From Micromonospora lupini str. Lupac 08 (lineage in GTDB: Bacteria > Actinomycetota > Actinomycetes > Mycobacteriales > Micromonosporaceae), in NCBI RefSeq assembly GCF_000297395.2, contig NZ_HF570108.1, positions 6,293,082 to 6,357,081 of the forward strand: DNA of 64,000 nt. The letters are read 5' to 3'. Position numbers and translations under genes: made by a program. The notes below the pieces were generated by a model. That model did no database searches. It saw nothing but the letters and a program-made list of their open reading frames with translations, and was not told the origin of the DNA. Positions 42,276 through 50,874 of this stretch are shown in pieces; position 1 is the stretch's first letter; the number at the start of each line of letters is the position of its first letter.

Positions 42276-42298
42276 ATCGTTGCCCTCAGGTCAACGAT
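42276..42298. promoter_or_regulatory. LysR box between the DUF1801-VOC operon and the lysR gene
   Basis: ATCGTTG-N9-CAACGAT is a perfect 7-bp dyad containing the T-N11-A pattern of LysR-type regulator sites. It overlaps a -10-like TACGAT (42272-42277) and ends 9 bp before the lysR GTG. That fits negative autoregulation and control of the divergent operon. Confidence 0.75.
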
Positions 42299-42307
42299 GG
42301 GGGCGGT

Positions 42308-43192
42308 GTGCTGGAGCGGTACGAGGTCGAGACGTTCCTGGCGCTCGCGCAGGAGCTGCACTTCGGCCGCACCGCCGAACGCCTGGGCGTCAGCACCGGC
42401 CGGGTCAGCCACGTGATCAAGAAGCTGGAGCGTCAGGTGGGCGCGCCGCTGTTCGCCCGGACCAGCCGGGTCGTGCGCCTCACCCCGATCGGCCGGCAGT
42501 TCGCCGATGAGCTGGCCCCGCTGGTGACCGGGATGGACGAGGCCCTGCGGCGCGCGACCGAGGCCGGCCGGGGCGTCACCGGAACGCTGCGGGTGGCGTT
42601 CCTCGGCGAGTGGACCGCGCCGGTGCTGCTCCGGGCGGTGGCCCTGTTCGGCGAACGACACCCCGACTGCCGGGTGGACGTACACGAGGCGCAGTTGTCC
42701 ACCAGCCGGTCCGGGCTGCTCGACGGTTCGACGGACGTGTTGATCGCCTCGTACCCGTTCGACGGGATGGCCACCGGCCCGGCGCTGCTCTCCGAGGGTC
42801 GGGTGCTGGCGGTGGCGGCAGGTCATCCGCTCACCCGGGAGCGGTCGGTGTCGTTGGAGGTGCTCGCCGATTATCCGGTGGTGCAGTACCCGACCGTGAC
42901 CTCTCTGGAGTTCAAGCGGAACCGCACCCCCGAGCGCACCCCGGCCGGCCGGCCGGTGCCGAAGGGTCCCGCCGGGAACACCTTCTCCGAGATGCTGTCC
43001 CTGGTCGCGCTGGGCCGGGGCGTCCTGCCGGTCGGCGAGCACACGCGGCGCTACTACCCGCGCCCTGACGTGGCGTACGTGCCCATCCACGACGCGCCAC
43101 CTATCGAACGAGGGCCGGTCTGGTTGCCCAGCAACACCACCACCCGGGTACGCGAGTTCGTCCGCGCCGCGGCCGACGCGAACCCCCGATGA
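42308..43192 (+). CDS. LysR-family transcriptional regulator
   Basis: Protein of 294 aa. N-terminal winged HTH (EVETFLALAQELHFGRTAERLGVSTGRVSHVIKKLERQVGAPLFART) and an effector-binding domain beginning LRVAFLGEWTAPVLLRAVALF. The inducer is unknown; the divergent DUF1801-VOC operon is the likely target. GTG start. Confidence 0.93.
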   Translation: MLERYEVETFLALAQELHFGRTAERLGVSTGRVSHVIKKLERQVGAPLFARTSRVVRLTPIGRQFADELAPLVTGMDEALRRATEAGRGVTGTLRVAFLGEWTAPVLLRAVALFGERHPDCRVDVHEAQLSTSRSGLLDGSTDVLIASYPFDGMATGPALLSEGRVLAVAAGHPLTRERSVSLEVLADYPVVQYPTVTSLEFKRNRTPERTPAGRPVPKGPAGNTFSEMLSLVALGRGVLPVGEHTRRYYPRPDVAYVPIHDAPPIERGPVWLPSNTTTRVREFVRAAADANPR

Positions 43193-43224
43193 GGCACGCC
43201 GTCGGCACGCTGGCACCGGGTTTC

Positions 43225-43230
43225 TAACCT
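43225..43230 (+). promoter_or_regulatory. -10 element for leaderless PH-domain gene
   Basis: TAACCT ends exactly 7 nt before the ATG at 43238, with no ribosome binding site between them. Confidence 0.55.
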
Positions 43231-43237
43231 GGGTCGC

Positions 43238-43600
43238 ATGGCGAACATCGCGTACGACCGCAAGGAGCAGGTCCAGCAGATCGAGAGCGGGCTTCTCGAC
43301 GGCGAGCAGATCATCGCCGTCTACGACGCCGTCGGCACCGGCACCGGGTTCATCGGGTTGACCGACCGGCGCGTGATCATCCAGGACCGCTCCTTCGTCG
43401 GGAAGCGGCACGCGATCACCAGCATCCCGTACTCGAAGATCACCAGCGTGAGCGTGGTCAGCAACAAGTCGTGGGGCGGCACGTTCTTCTCCACCGGCGC
43501 CATCGCGATCCACGTCGGCACCCACACCTACGAGGTGGAGTTCCGCGGCGCGCAGAAGAGCCACCACGTGCACAACGTGATCCTGCACCACATCTCCTGA
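43238..43600 (+). CDS. Bacterial PH-domain protein
   Basis: Protein of 120 aa. GLTDRRVIIQDRSFVGKRHAITSIPYSKITSV and FFSTGAIAIHVGTHTYEVEF are the strands of bacterial pleckstrin-homology (bPH/YvbH-like) domains. No membrane segment, so a soluble oligomeric protein is likely. The role is unknown. Start ATG is supported by the leaderless promoter. Confidence 0.85.
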   Translation: MANIAYDRKEQVQQIESGLLDGEQIIAVYDAVGTGTGFIGLTDRRVIIQDRSFVGKRHAITSIPYSKITSVSVVSNKSWGGTFFSTGAIAIHVGTHTYEVEFRGAQKSHHVHNVILHHIS

Positions 43601-43699
43601 CCATCCCCGCGACGTGGGCCCGGTGGGCGTAAATGCCTTGCCGGGCTCACGGCGTCTCTGGTGTCCTGAGCTCACAGCCGCGCGGAAGGAGCAGCCGAC

Positions 43700-43807
43700 A
43701 TGCCGTACTCGACGAAGTCCCCCCGACCGAATGTCATCCGACCTGAGGAAACGAGGCTTCGTGAGCAGCACTGCTCCGACCATCGCGGCGCGGACCTGCG
43801 CCGCTGA
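43700..43807 (+). CDS. Short hypothetical ORF (35 aa)
   Basis: ATG 43700 has AAGGAG 9 bp upstream. The product is a 35-residue basic, His/Cys-containing peptide (MPYSTKSPRPNVIRPEETRL...). It ends 27 bp before the methyltransferase gene. No family is recognised; it may be a leader peptide or a chance ORF. Confidence 0.35.
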   Translation: MPYSTKSPRPNVIRPEETRLREQHCSDHRGADLRR

Positions 43808-43834
43808 CCCCCTGCACCAGACCGGAGGCCGCTG

Positions 43835-44566
43835 ATGTCGGTCTTCGACGATCCCGGCCTCTTCGGCCGGCTGTGGGCCGCCGGCTACGACAGTCCCGGC
43901 AACCCCGACCCGGCGCCAGCTGTGGACTTCCTGGCCGATCTGGCCGACGGTGGCCCGGTCCTCGAACTGGCGATCGGCACCGGCCGGGTCGCGCTGCCAC
44001 TGGCCGAGCGCGGCCTCGCCCTGCACGGGATCGAGGCCTCCGAGGAGATGGTGGCGCAGCTGCGGGCCAAGCCCGGCGGCGACCAGATCCCCGTGGTCGT
44101 CGGCGACATGGCCGACGTGCAGGTGACGGGCCCGTTCCGCCTGGCGTACCTGGTCTTCAACACCCTGTTCAACCTGGTGGACGCCGAGCGGCAGGCGGAC
44201 TGTTTCCGCAACGTCGCCCGGGTGCTGTCGCCGGGCGGAGCGTTCGTCATCGAGACGTTCGTCCCCGACCCGCGCAGCTTCGACGCCGATGAGCAGGTGC
44301 AGGTCCGCGAGGTGACCGAGGACTCCGCGACGATCCGGCTGCACCGGTACGACCGGCCGGCGCAGCGGTTCATCCGGCAGACGATCACCTTCGACGGCGA
44401 CGGTGTGCACCTGAAGCCGTTCGCCATGCGCTACGCCTGGCCGCACCAGATCGACGAAATGGCGCGGCAGGCGGGGCTCCGGCTCACCGAGCGGTACGCC
44501 GACTGGCACCGGCGGCCGTTCACCGCCGACAGCCCGTCGCACATCTCCGTCTACCGGGCGGAGTAG
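43835..44566 (+). CDS. Class I SAM-dependent methyltransferase
   Basis: Protein of 243 aa. Motif I is VLELAIGTGRVALPLAERG, followed by GIEASEEMVAQL (acidic loop for SAM ribose) and RVLSPGGAFVIETFVP. LAIGTGR is typical of a large actinobacterial group of unknown substrates. GGAGG lies 7 bp before the ATG. Confidence 0.88.
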   Translation: MSVFDDPGLFGRLWAAGYDSPGNPDPAPAVDFLADLADGGPVLELAIGTGRVALPLAERGLALHGIEASEEMVAQLRAKPGGDQIPVVVGDMADVQVTGPFRLAYLVFNTLFNLVDAERQADCFRNVARVLSPGGAFVIETFVPDPRSFDADEQVQVREVTEDSATIRLHRYDRPAQRFIRQTITFDGDGVHLKPFAMRYAWPHQIDEMARQAGLRLTERYADWHRRPFTADSPSHISVYRAE

Positions 44567-44572
44567 CGGTTT

Positions 44573-44647
44573 GATCGACTCGGGTTCCGGAAAACCGGGG
44601 TGTCATCGCCACGTCGACACCCCGACTTCAAGGAACCCGAGTCGATC
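44573..44647. repeat. Palindromic element, family B copy 2
   Basis: GATCGACTCGGGTTCC (44573-44588) and GGAACCCGAGTCGATC (44632-44647) pair perfectly over 16 bp, and inner CGGGGTGTC/GACACCCCG add 9 bp. CTCGGG to CCCGAG is 63 bp. It follows the methyltransferase stop by 6 bp. Confidence 0.85.
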
Positions 44648-44726
44648 TCGGCCTTGCGCCCTCGGCTGATTCTGCTGGCAGCAGGAATCGTTGATTCGTA
44701 GGCCCCGCGCCGGGTGAGCTGACCGC

Positions 44727-45995
44727 ATGCCGTCAGACGCCCCCCGATTCCCGCGCTCCTCGCCCTACTGGCCCGTAATCAGTCATCCCCTGCTGCGGCG
44801 GGTGCTGCCCGGGCTGGCCGTGTCCGCCCTCGGCGACGGCATGGCGGTGGTCGCGGTGACCTGGCTGGCCATTCAGCTCGCGCCGCCGGGCCAGCGCCTG
44901 TGGATCGCGGTCGCGGTGGCCGCGTACACCCTGCCCAGCGCGGCGGGGATGGTCCTCTTCGGTCGGTTGTTGCGCGGGCGCGGCGGCGCTCAGCTCGCCG
45001 GCTGGGACGCGATCCTGCGAGCCGCGGCGCTCGCGGCGATCCCGATCGCCCACCTCGCCGGAGCCCTCACCATCGGGTTGTACGTCGTCCTGCTCGCCGC
45101 TTCCGCGCTGCTGCACTCGTGGGGCTCGGCCGGGCGGTTCACCCTGATCGCCGAGCTGCTGCCCGAGCGCCACCACCTGCCGGCCAACGCGGTGCTGACC
45201 ACCATCTCCGGGTTCGCCACCGTCGTCGGCCCGCCGTTGGCGGGCATCCTGATCGGCTGGGCGGGCCCGGTGTGGGTCATCGCCGTCGACGCCGCGACGT
45301 TCGCCGTGCTGGCGCTCACCTATCGCCTCGCCCTACCCGGCACCAGGACGATCCGTCGGTACGAGCGCGGCGCCTCGCGTACCGCAGGTTTCTCGGTCAT
45401 CCGCCGCCAGCCCGCGCTGCTGGGCCTGCTGGTGCTGAGCCTCTGGTTCTTCTTCCTCTTCGGCCCGGTGTACGTCGCCATGCCGATCCACATCACCAAC
45501 GACCTGCACGGCTCCGCGACGCTGCTCGGCGTGTACTACACCGCCTTCGGCGCCGGCGGCCTCGTCGGCGGTGTGGTCGCCGGGCACCTTCGCCGCTGGC
45601 CGCTGCACGCCACCACCATCGGCATCGTCATCGGGTTCGGCGTCGCCATGCTGCCCCTCGGCCTGGGCGCACCCGTCGGCCTGTCCCTGCCGGCGTTCGC
45701 CCTGGCGGGTCTGATCTGGGCGCCGTACATGTCCACGTCGATGGCGTTGTTCCAGCGCAGCGCGTCCACCGAGCAGCTCCCCGCGGTGCTCGCCGCGAAC
45801 GGCGCCGTCCTCGTGCTCGCGGTGCCGCTCGGGACGATGCTCGGCGGCCCGTTGGTCGGTGCCGTCGGCGCACGCCCGGCGCTGCTGTTCTGCGCCGTGG
45901 CGATCGTGACCCTCGGCCTGGTGGCCGCGGGATTCGCGACGCTGCGGCGGAGCGCGAACGCCACACCCGCCACCGAGGTCAGTGCCCGTCGCTGA
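44727..45995 (+). CDS. MFS transporter
   Basis: Protein of 422 aa with about 12 hydrophobic helices. The N-terminal part (VLPGLAVSALGDGMAVVAVTWLAIQL) and the VLFGRLLRGRGGAQLAGWD loop between helices 2 and 3 fit MFS exporters of the EntS/antibiotic-efflux type. The solute is unknown. Its last 17 bp overlap the end of the convergent SRPBCC gene. Confidence 0.9.
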   Translation: MPSDAPRFPRSSPYWPVISHPLLRRVLPGLAVSALGDGMAVVAVTWLAIQLAPPGQRLWIAVAVAAYTLPSAAGMVLFGRLLRGRGGAQLAGWDAILRAAALAAIPIAHLAGALTIGLYVVLLAASALLHSWGSAGRFTLIAELLPERHHLPANAVLTTISGFATVVGPPLAGILIGWAGPVWVIAVDAATFAVLALTYRLALPGTRTIRRYERGASRTAGFSVIRRQPALLGLLVLSLWFFFLFGPVYVAMPIHITNDLHGSATLLGVYYTAFGAGGLVGGVVAGHLRRWPLHATTIGIVIGFGVAMLPLGLGAPVGLSLPAFALAGLIWAPYMSTSMALFQRSASTEQLPAVLAANGAVLVLAVPLGTMLGGPLVGAVGARPALLFCAVAIVTLGLVAAGFATLRRSANATPATEVSARR

Positions 45996-46422
45996 TCTGG
46001 ACGTCGTCCGGCGCCGGCCTGCCGCGCCCCGTCTCCACCAGCTCCTTGAAACTCATCAGGAAGATCGCCCACTTGGTGCTGCACTCGTGCATGAGGTCGG
46101 TCGGCTCGCGCCAACCCGCGTGCGTGAAATCAACGATCGTGTACGCCCCACGCTGTTCGAAGCGCCACCCGACCTCGGTGCCGATCCACTCGTCGGGGCC
46201 ACCGACGACCCGCCACCGCACCCGCCCGGCCGGGTCCAGGTCAAGGACCTCCAGGTCGAACCCACCGTCGGCACCGAACCGCACGGCCAACTGCCCGCCG
46301 ACCTCGCTCTTTCCGGTCGTGTCGATCGACCACCAGCCCGCGACGCCCTCGGGAGTCGCCACCGCCCGGAAGACCTCGGCGAGCGGGGCGACGACGCCGA
46401 CCTGATGCAGAATGTCCACCAC
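45979..46422 (-). CDS. SRPBCC/AHSA1-like protein
   Basis: Protein of 147 aa from GTG 46422, chosen because GGAG sits 6 bp upstream. ILHQVGVVAPLAEVFRAVATPEGVAGWWS and VDFTHAGWREPTDLMHECSTKWAIFLMSFKELVETGRG are typical. It is divergent from a VOC gene, with two operator-like dyads between them. Confidence 0.87.
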   Translation of the reverse strand: MVDILHQVGVVAPLAEVFRAVATPEGVAGWWSIDTTGKSEVGGQLAVRFGADGGFDLEVLDLDPAGRVRWRVVGGPDEWIGTEVGWRFEQRGAYTIVDFTHAGWREPTDLMHECSTKWAIFLMSFKELVETGRGRPAPDDVQISDGH

Positions 46423-46450
46423 TTCAGACTCCGTTTGCCTGCGCCAACGT

Positions 46451-46508
46451 GCAACGTTTGGTTGCTCAACCGTACGTCGACCGTCCTCGAAGCGCAACGT
46501 TTAGTTGC
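46451..46508. promoter_or_regulatory. Tandem GCAAC-N5-GTTGC operators
   Basis: GCAACGTTTGGTTGC (46451-46465) and GCAACGTTTAGTTGC (46494-46508) are near-identical dyads, 43 bp centre to centre (about four helical turns). The second is extended to GCGCAAC/GTTGCGC. They lie between the SRPBCC (minus) and VOC (plus) genes. No regulator gene is adjacent. Confidence 0.7.
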
Positions 46509-46540
46509 GCGTCACGATCGCGTCGTACCCGAGGGACACA

Positions 46541-46924
46541 ATGCGGTGCATGTCTGAGTCAACTCCCCAGCGACACCACGCCATCGACTACATCGAGTTC
46601 ACGGTGACCGACCTCGGCGAGGCCAAGCGCTTCTACGCCGACGCGTTCGGCTGGCAGTTCACCGACTACGGGCCGGAGTACGCGGGCATTCGCAGCCCGC
46701 ACGGTGACACCGCACCGGAGGTGGGGGGTCTCCGTCTGGACGAGAAGGCGCGAGTGGGCGGCCCGCTGGTGCTGCTCTACTCGAACGACCTGGACCGGTC
46801 CGTGCAGGCGGTGCAGGAGGCCGGGGGCAAGGTGGTCGAGGGGCCGTACGAGTTCCCGGGGGGTCGCCGCTTCCACTTCACCGACCCCAGCGGCAACGAG
46901 CTGGGCGTCTGGGCCGAGCAGTAG
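46541..46924 (+). CDS. VOC family protein
   Basis: Protein of 127 aa. DYIEFTVTDLGEAKRFYADAFGWQFTDYGPEYAGI and RFHFTDPSGNELGVWAEQ are glyoxalase-fold signatures; the canonical N-terminal His ligand is replaced by Tyr (DYIEF), as in many non-enzymatic or carrier-type VOC proteins. ATG 46541 follows GAGGGA; ATG 46550 is an alternative. Confidence 0.88.
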   Translation: MRCMSESTPQRHHAIDYIEFTVTDLGEAKRFYADAFGWQFTDYGPEYAGIRSPHGDTAPEVGGLRLDEKARVGGPLVLLYSNDLDRSVQAVQEAGGKVVEGPYEFPGGRRFHFTDPSGNELGVWAEQ

Positions 46925-47028
46925 CCGCAGGGCAGCTCGGGGCGGCGACGGCGGGATTCGTGATGCGGAGGCCGCCAGGAACTTCGACGGCTTCTCGGCC
47001 CCGAGCAGTCCCGCTGGAGAGCCGACTA

Positions 47029-47511
47029 CTACCTCACCTGACGGAGCGACGACACCGCGCCCAGGGTGCGTGCAAGGTACGCGTTGCGACGTGCGATGAG
47101 TCGTCGCAGGTACGGCCGCAGGACCAGGCTCGCCACGAGTTTGCCGACGAGGCCCATCGGGGCGGTGAAGTCGATGACGTCGTGCATGACCGTCGCCGAG
47201 GGTTCGGCCGGGTGCGCCGTGAACCTGTGCTCGTGGCGCCAATGCCGGAACGGGCCGCGGGTCTGCTCATCCGTGAAGCCGTCGGGCCGCCGGTATTCGC
47301 TGATCCGGACGGTCATCCGCCACGGCAGGCCGAAATGCCGCGCTTCCCAGGTGACGGCATCGCCGGCCCCCATGCGACCGGTGGTTACGCCACCGACCGC
47401 CCGTTCTGCGCTCGTACCCATGGATTCGGTGTGCGTGCCGACGTCGAGGGAGGCGTCGAAGACGGCCTCCGGAACGGCCTGTACGTCCGTTGTGAGCTGG
47501 ATGCGCGGCAC
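47029..47511 (-). CDS. SRPBCC family protein (cyclase/dehydrase-like)
   Basis: Protein of 160 aa. IQLTTDVQAVPEAVFDASLDVGTHTESM and the late VMHDVIDFTAPMGLVGKLVASLVLRPYLRRLIARRNAYL match SRPBCC proteins related to YndB and polyketide cyclases. GTG start. The ligand is unknown. The preceding 46925-47028 contains no gene. Confidence 0.85.
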   Translation of the reverse strand: MPRIQLTTDVQAVPEAVFDASLDVGTHTESMGTSAERAVGGVTTGRMGAGDAVTWEARHFGLPWRMTVRISEYRRPDGFTDEQTRGPFRHWRHEHRFTAHPAEPSATVMHDVIDFTAPMGLVGKLVASLVLRPYLRRLIARRNAYLARTLGAVSSLRQVR

Positions 47512-47566
47512 CCAGCCACAGTAGGCCCGGACCCCGCAACAGCATGATCCGGGAGTCAGCCGATGG

Positions 47567-48340
47567 TCACCGCCGCCGGCCGCGCAGCACGCCGGTCAGC
47601 ATCGGCAGGGTGAACTCACCCTCGGCGGTCTCGGGCCTGCTCCCGAGGAAGTCGCGGATCCGGGCGAGCGTGACCTCCCGGTCCGGTTCGGGCATGACCA
47701 GCATCCCGGCCCGGGTGGCGAGTGTCGCGATGAGGGAGTCAGCGGTGCGGCGCTGTCCGTGCGGAAACTCGGCCTGCTCCGCTGAATCGAACCGGGCCGC
47801 CGGGCCGGTGCTCGGAGCGAGCATGTCGGCGGTCGCCGCGCGCCAACTGGTGAGCGTGTCACGCGGGCCGATCGCCGCGCTTCCGCTGACCCGTTCGAGA
47901 TCGGAGACCCAGTCGATCCGGTCGTCCATGGTGTTCCACAGGCCTGCCAGAACGCCTCCGGGTGCCAGGACCCGGGCGATTTCCGGTCCGGCGACGGCCA
48001 TGTCGAACCAGTGCAGGGCGTTGCCGGCAAGGACGGCGTCGACGGACGCGTCCGGCAACGGGATCGCCTCGGCGCTACCCGGCAGAGCACGAACGGCCGG
48101 CATCGCGCGGCGCAGCTCGGCGAGCATGGCCGGGTCGGGTTCGACCGCGACGACGTCCGCGCCAACGGCGACCAACGTGTCGGTCAGTTTGCCGGTGCCG
48201 GCACCGAGGTCGAGCACCCGCGAGCCGGGCGCGAGCTCAAGGGCCCACCGGACCGCGGCCTGCGCGTAATCCGGGCGATGCTCGGCGTACGCGGCCGCCG
48301 CCGCGCCGAACGACGAGCTGAGCGACATCCGTTCCTCCAC
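47567..48340 (-). CDS. Class I SAM-dependent methyltransferase
   Basis: Protein of 257 aa. FGAAAAAYAEHRPDY at the start, motif I VLDLGAGTGKLTDTLVAVGADVVAVEPD, then ALHWFDMAVAGPEIARVLAPGGVLAGLWN, typical of the Methyltransf_11 group related to trans-aconitate methyltransferase. GTG 48340 or ATG 48328 (MSLSSSFG) can start it. Confidence 0.88.
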   Translation of the reverse strand: MEERMSLSSSFGAAAAAYAEHRPDYAQAAVRWALELAPGSRVLDLGAGTGKLTDTLVAVGADVVAVEPDPAMLAELRRAMPAVRALPGSAEAIPLPDASVDAVLAGNALHWFDMAVAGPEIARVLAPGGVLAGLWNTMDDRIDWVSDLERVSGSAAIGPRDTLTSWRAATADMLAPSTGPAARFDSAEQAEFPHGQRRTADSLIATLATRAGMLVMPEPDREVTLARIRDFLGSRPETAEGEFTLPMLTGVLRGRRR

Positions 48341-48353
48341 GTCCGCACATCCT

Positions 48354-48416
48354 CTCGGGTTCCTGGATATCGGGTTGTCCCGGCCGCCCGGACACCCCGA
48401 TATCCAGGAACCCGAG
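48354..48416. repeat. Palindromic element, family B copy 3
   Basis: CTCGGGTTCCTGGATATCGG and CCGATATCCAGGAACCCGAG pair perfectly (21 bp including one further base each), span exactly 63 bp, followed by TCGATC as in the other copies. It lies between two minus-strand genes. Confidence 0.88.
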
Positions 48417-48439
48417 TCGATCAGGCCCGGCTACGGTGC

Positions 48440-50008
48440 CTACTCGCGCCAGCCGGTCAGTTCCACTCCCTTGGCCAGCTCCACCCGGAAGCCGATGCTG
48501 ATCTCACCGCTCTCGCCCGGCGCGAGCGACAGCCGCCAGGCCAGCTCTCCCAGCTCCGTACGCTCTGCCGGTGCCGGCGTCAGGTTCGTCTCCCGCACCA
48601 CCACCGCCTCGTCGCGGGACACCGGCAACTGGTCACGTACCTCGACCGTCGCCGGCCGCGGCGTGTGGTTGGCGACGGTGATCCGGTAGTCCACCTCCCG
48701 CCGCCGCGTCGACCCGAGCGTCGCCTTGGTCTCCGAGCGCCGGTGCAGCTTCCGCTCCACCCGCAGTCGGTCGTCGACTCCGAGCCCCAGCTCGATCTCC
48801 TCGCCCGGCGCCCACGTCGGCAGTTCGGTGGCCGCGACGAAGTCGGCGCCGTGGAACACCGCCGCCGGACCGGGCAGCATCGTGTGATCCGACGTGTTGC
48901 GTACCGTGGCTCGCAGGTGCGCCTCGGCGGCGCGGACCGGCACGGTCACGTGGTCCAGTCGGGCCGGCAGCTCCAGCACGGCGATGGTGGCTCGGTGCGC
49001 GCTGCCGTCGGCCGGCACCGCTGCCGGCCTCGCCGGCCGATAGGTGGCCGCGCTGACGCCCTGCTCGACCTGGGCGACGCTCTCCTTCATCCGGGGCAGG
49101 GGCGCTGCGGACCTGCCCAGCGCTCCGCCCGGTGCCGGAGGCGACATTCCAGCCGGCGCGGCCATCGCCGCGGGCCCGACGGGCTCCGGCCGGAACCGGT
49201 CGAGATACCAGGGCGACAGGTCGGGTACGGCTGTCGTCGCGGCAGGCCGGGCGGTCGAGAGCTGAAGCTCGCACTCCGGCCAGTCCTCCCCGGTGTTCTG
49301 GCTGACCAGACCGAACCAGGTGACGCTCACGGTGTCCTCGACCAGCCGCAGGTCATAGGAGGGTCGCCACACCGCACCGTCGACCAGGTAGGTCAGCTCC
49401 AGCTCCAACTCCGCCTCGTCGGCCGCCACCGAGACCGTCACCTCGGCGGCCAACCGGTCCGGCGTCCGCTTGCCGCGCGCGGCTTTCAGGTCGCGCTCGA
49501 CCGCGGCCAGCTCCGCGGCCAGATCGGTGCGCCGCCGGGACAGCCCGCGTCGCCGGCCGCGTAACTCGGCGAGCTGACCGGCCACCGAGTCGGTGAAGGC
49601 CGCCACGTCGGTCGGCGCCGCGTCGCCGGAGGCCAAAGCCCTGGCGTACGTGCCACCGGCGCGCTCGGCCAACCGGGTGAGGAACTCCCCGCGCTGTCCC
49701 TCGATTCCGTCCGCGTCCTCGACCTCGGCCAACTCGTCGCTCAACTCACGGTGTCGCTGTTCGAGGGCGACGATCTGCGGGTCGGCGCTGCGGGCCTGCC
49801 GCCAGGTGGTCACGTCCACACCGAGCACCGTGGCCGCCCCCCGACCACCGACCCGGATGGAGTCGCGTCGCAGGCCGAGTGGGAGTGGCGCGACGCGTAG
49901 GCGATGCTCGCCGGCGGTCAGCCGAGGGCTGCTCCGACGGGTGACCCGGGCCCGATCCGGGTAGACGGTGACGCCGACGATTGGCGCATCGATCAAGGTG
50001 CTTTCCAC
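48440..50008 (-). CDS. MuiA-like protein with DUF4139 domain
   Basis: Protein of 522 aa from GTG 50008. The N-terminal DUF4140 part begins VESTLIDAPIVGVTVYPDRARVTRR; a coiled-coil-rich region follows (about 95-210); the C-terminal DUF4139 domain has AELELELTYLVDGAVWRPSYDLRL. A Pro/Ala-rich loop splits the latter. The family is called mucoidy inhibitor A after an E. coli phenotype; biochemistry is unknown. No signal peptide is visible. Confidence 0.85.
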   Translation of the reverse strand: MESTLIDAPIVGVTVYPDRARVTRRSSPRLTAGEHRLRVAPLPLGLRRDSIRVGGRGAATVLGVDVTTWRQARSADPQIVALEQRHRELSDELAEVEDADGIEGQRGEFLTRLAERAGGTYARALASGDAAPTDVAAFTDSVAGQLAELRGRRRGLSRRRTDLAAELAAVERDLKAARGKRTPDRLAAEVTVSVAADEAELELELTYLVDGAVWRPSYDLRLVEDTVSVTWFGLVSQNTGEDWPECELQLSTARPAATTAVPDLSPWYLDRFRPEPVGPAAMAAPAGMSPPAPGGALGRSAAPLPRMKESVAQVEQGVSAATYRPARPAAVPADGSAHRATIAVLELPARLDHVTVPVRAAEAHLRATVRNTSDHTMLPGPAAVFHGADFVAATELPTWAPGEEIELGLGVDDRLRVERKLHRRSETKATLGSTRRREVDYRITVANHTPRPATVEVRDQLPVSRDEAVVVRETNLTPAPAERTELGELAWRLSLAPGESGEISIGFRVELAKGVELTGWRE

Positions 50009-50208
50009 GGCGCGAGGGTAGCCCAAGCCTGCCACGCCAGCGCGCCCCGACGGCACCCGCAGCGGCCGGCCGTCGGCAGCCCTCGTGGGGTAATTTGGCG
50101 ACTTGTCGAGGCTCACCAACGCCCGGATGGTGTTGCCGCCGTCTTCGGAGGCGCCTGCCGAATACGCCATCAGCCTCGCGATTCGCGACACGAGGGGAGG
50201 GCGCAGCG

Positions 50209-50874
50209 ATGGCGCACGACGAAGTAGCGGAATTGGCTGAAAATTGGGGGCCTCCAACCCATTCCGCTCCGGTCCACGCTGGTCGGCTGGCTCAGTTCAC
50301 AGGGGTAGTGCCCGATCTGCTGCTTGCGTACTGGCGTAGGTACGGCTTCGCCGGCTTCGGTGACGGACTGTTCTGGTTGTGCGATCCCGACGTGTGGCAG
50401 CCGGCGGTCGACGCCTGGACGAACGGCCTTGCCCTGCCGAGTGAGGAACGATGGATTGCGGTGAGCCGCAGCGCGTTCGGCGATTTGCAGGTGTGGGGGC
50501 AGCAGACGGGGTCGCGGTTGACGATCACCGCGCAGTACGGGTGGGTGATCCACACAGATCGGACGGACAGCGTGCTGACCGACGATGGCCGCAATGACCG
50601 GCTCTACGCGCTGTTGATGTGCCAGGACCGCCGCAGTGTTGACCTGCACGGCGCCGACAAGCAGCCGTTGTTCGATCGGATCCTTGCACTACGTGGCCCG
50701 GTGGGACCCGACACCATCTACGGCTTCGTCCCGGCCCTGGGTCTCGGCGGGGCGCTGCGTCCCGATCGGGCGGAGATCGTCGACGGGCCCGTCCACCTGG
50801 AGCTGCTCGCCGGGCTCTCCGAGCGTCGCATCGTGAGCCAAGAAGACCTCCTGCACATGTGGATCGGCAAGTGA
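50209..50874 (+). CDS. GAD-like/DUF1851 protein, Tdi1-type immunity family
   Basis: Protein of 221 aa from ATG 50209, with GAGGGGAGGG upstream. The N-terminal GAD-like domain (PTHSAPVHAGRLAQFTGVVPDLLLAYWRRYGFAGFGDGLFWLCDPDVW) and C-terminal DUF1851 domain (LFDRILALRGPVGPDTIYGFVPALGLGG) together define proteins related to Tdi1, the immunity protein of the type VI DNase effector Tde1. No cognate toxin is next to it, so it may be an orphan immunity gene. GTGA overlap with the next ORF. Confidence 0.85.
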   Translation: MAHDEVAELAENWGPPTHSAPVHAGRLAQFTGVVPDLLLAYWRRYGFAGFGDGLFWLCDPDVWQPAVDAWTNGLALPSEERWIAVSRSAFGDLQVWGQQTGSRLTITAQYGWVIHTDRTDSVLTDDGRNDRLYALLMCQDRRSVDLHGADKQPLFDRILALRGPVGPDTIYGFVPALGLGGALRPDRAEIVDGPVHLELLAGLSERRIVSQEDLLHMWIGK

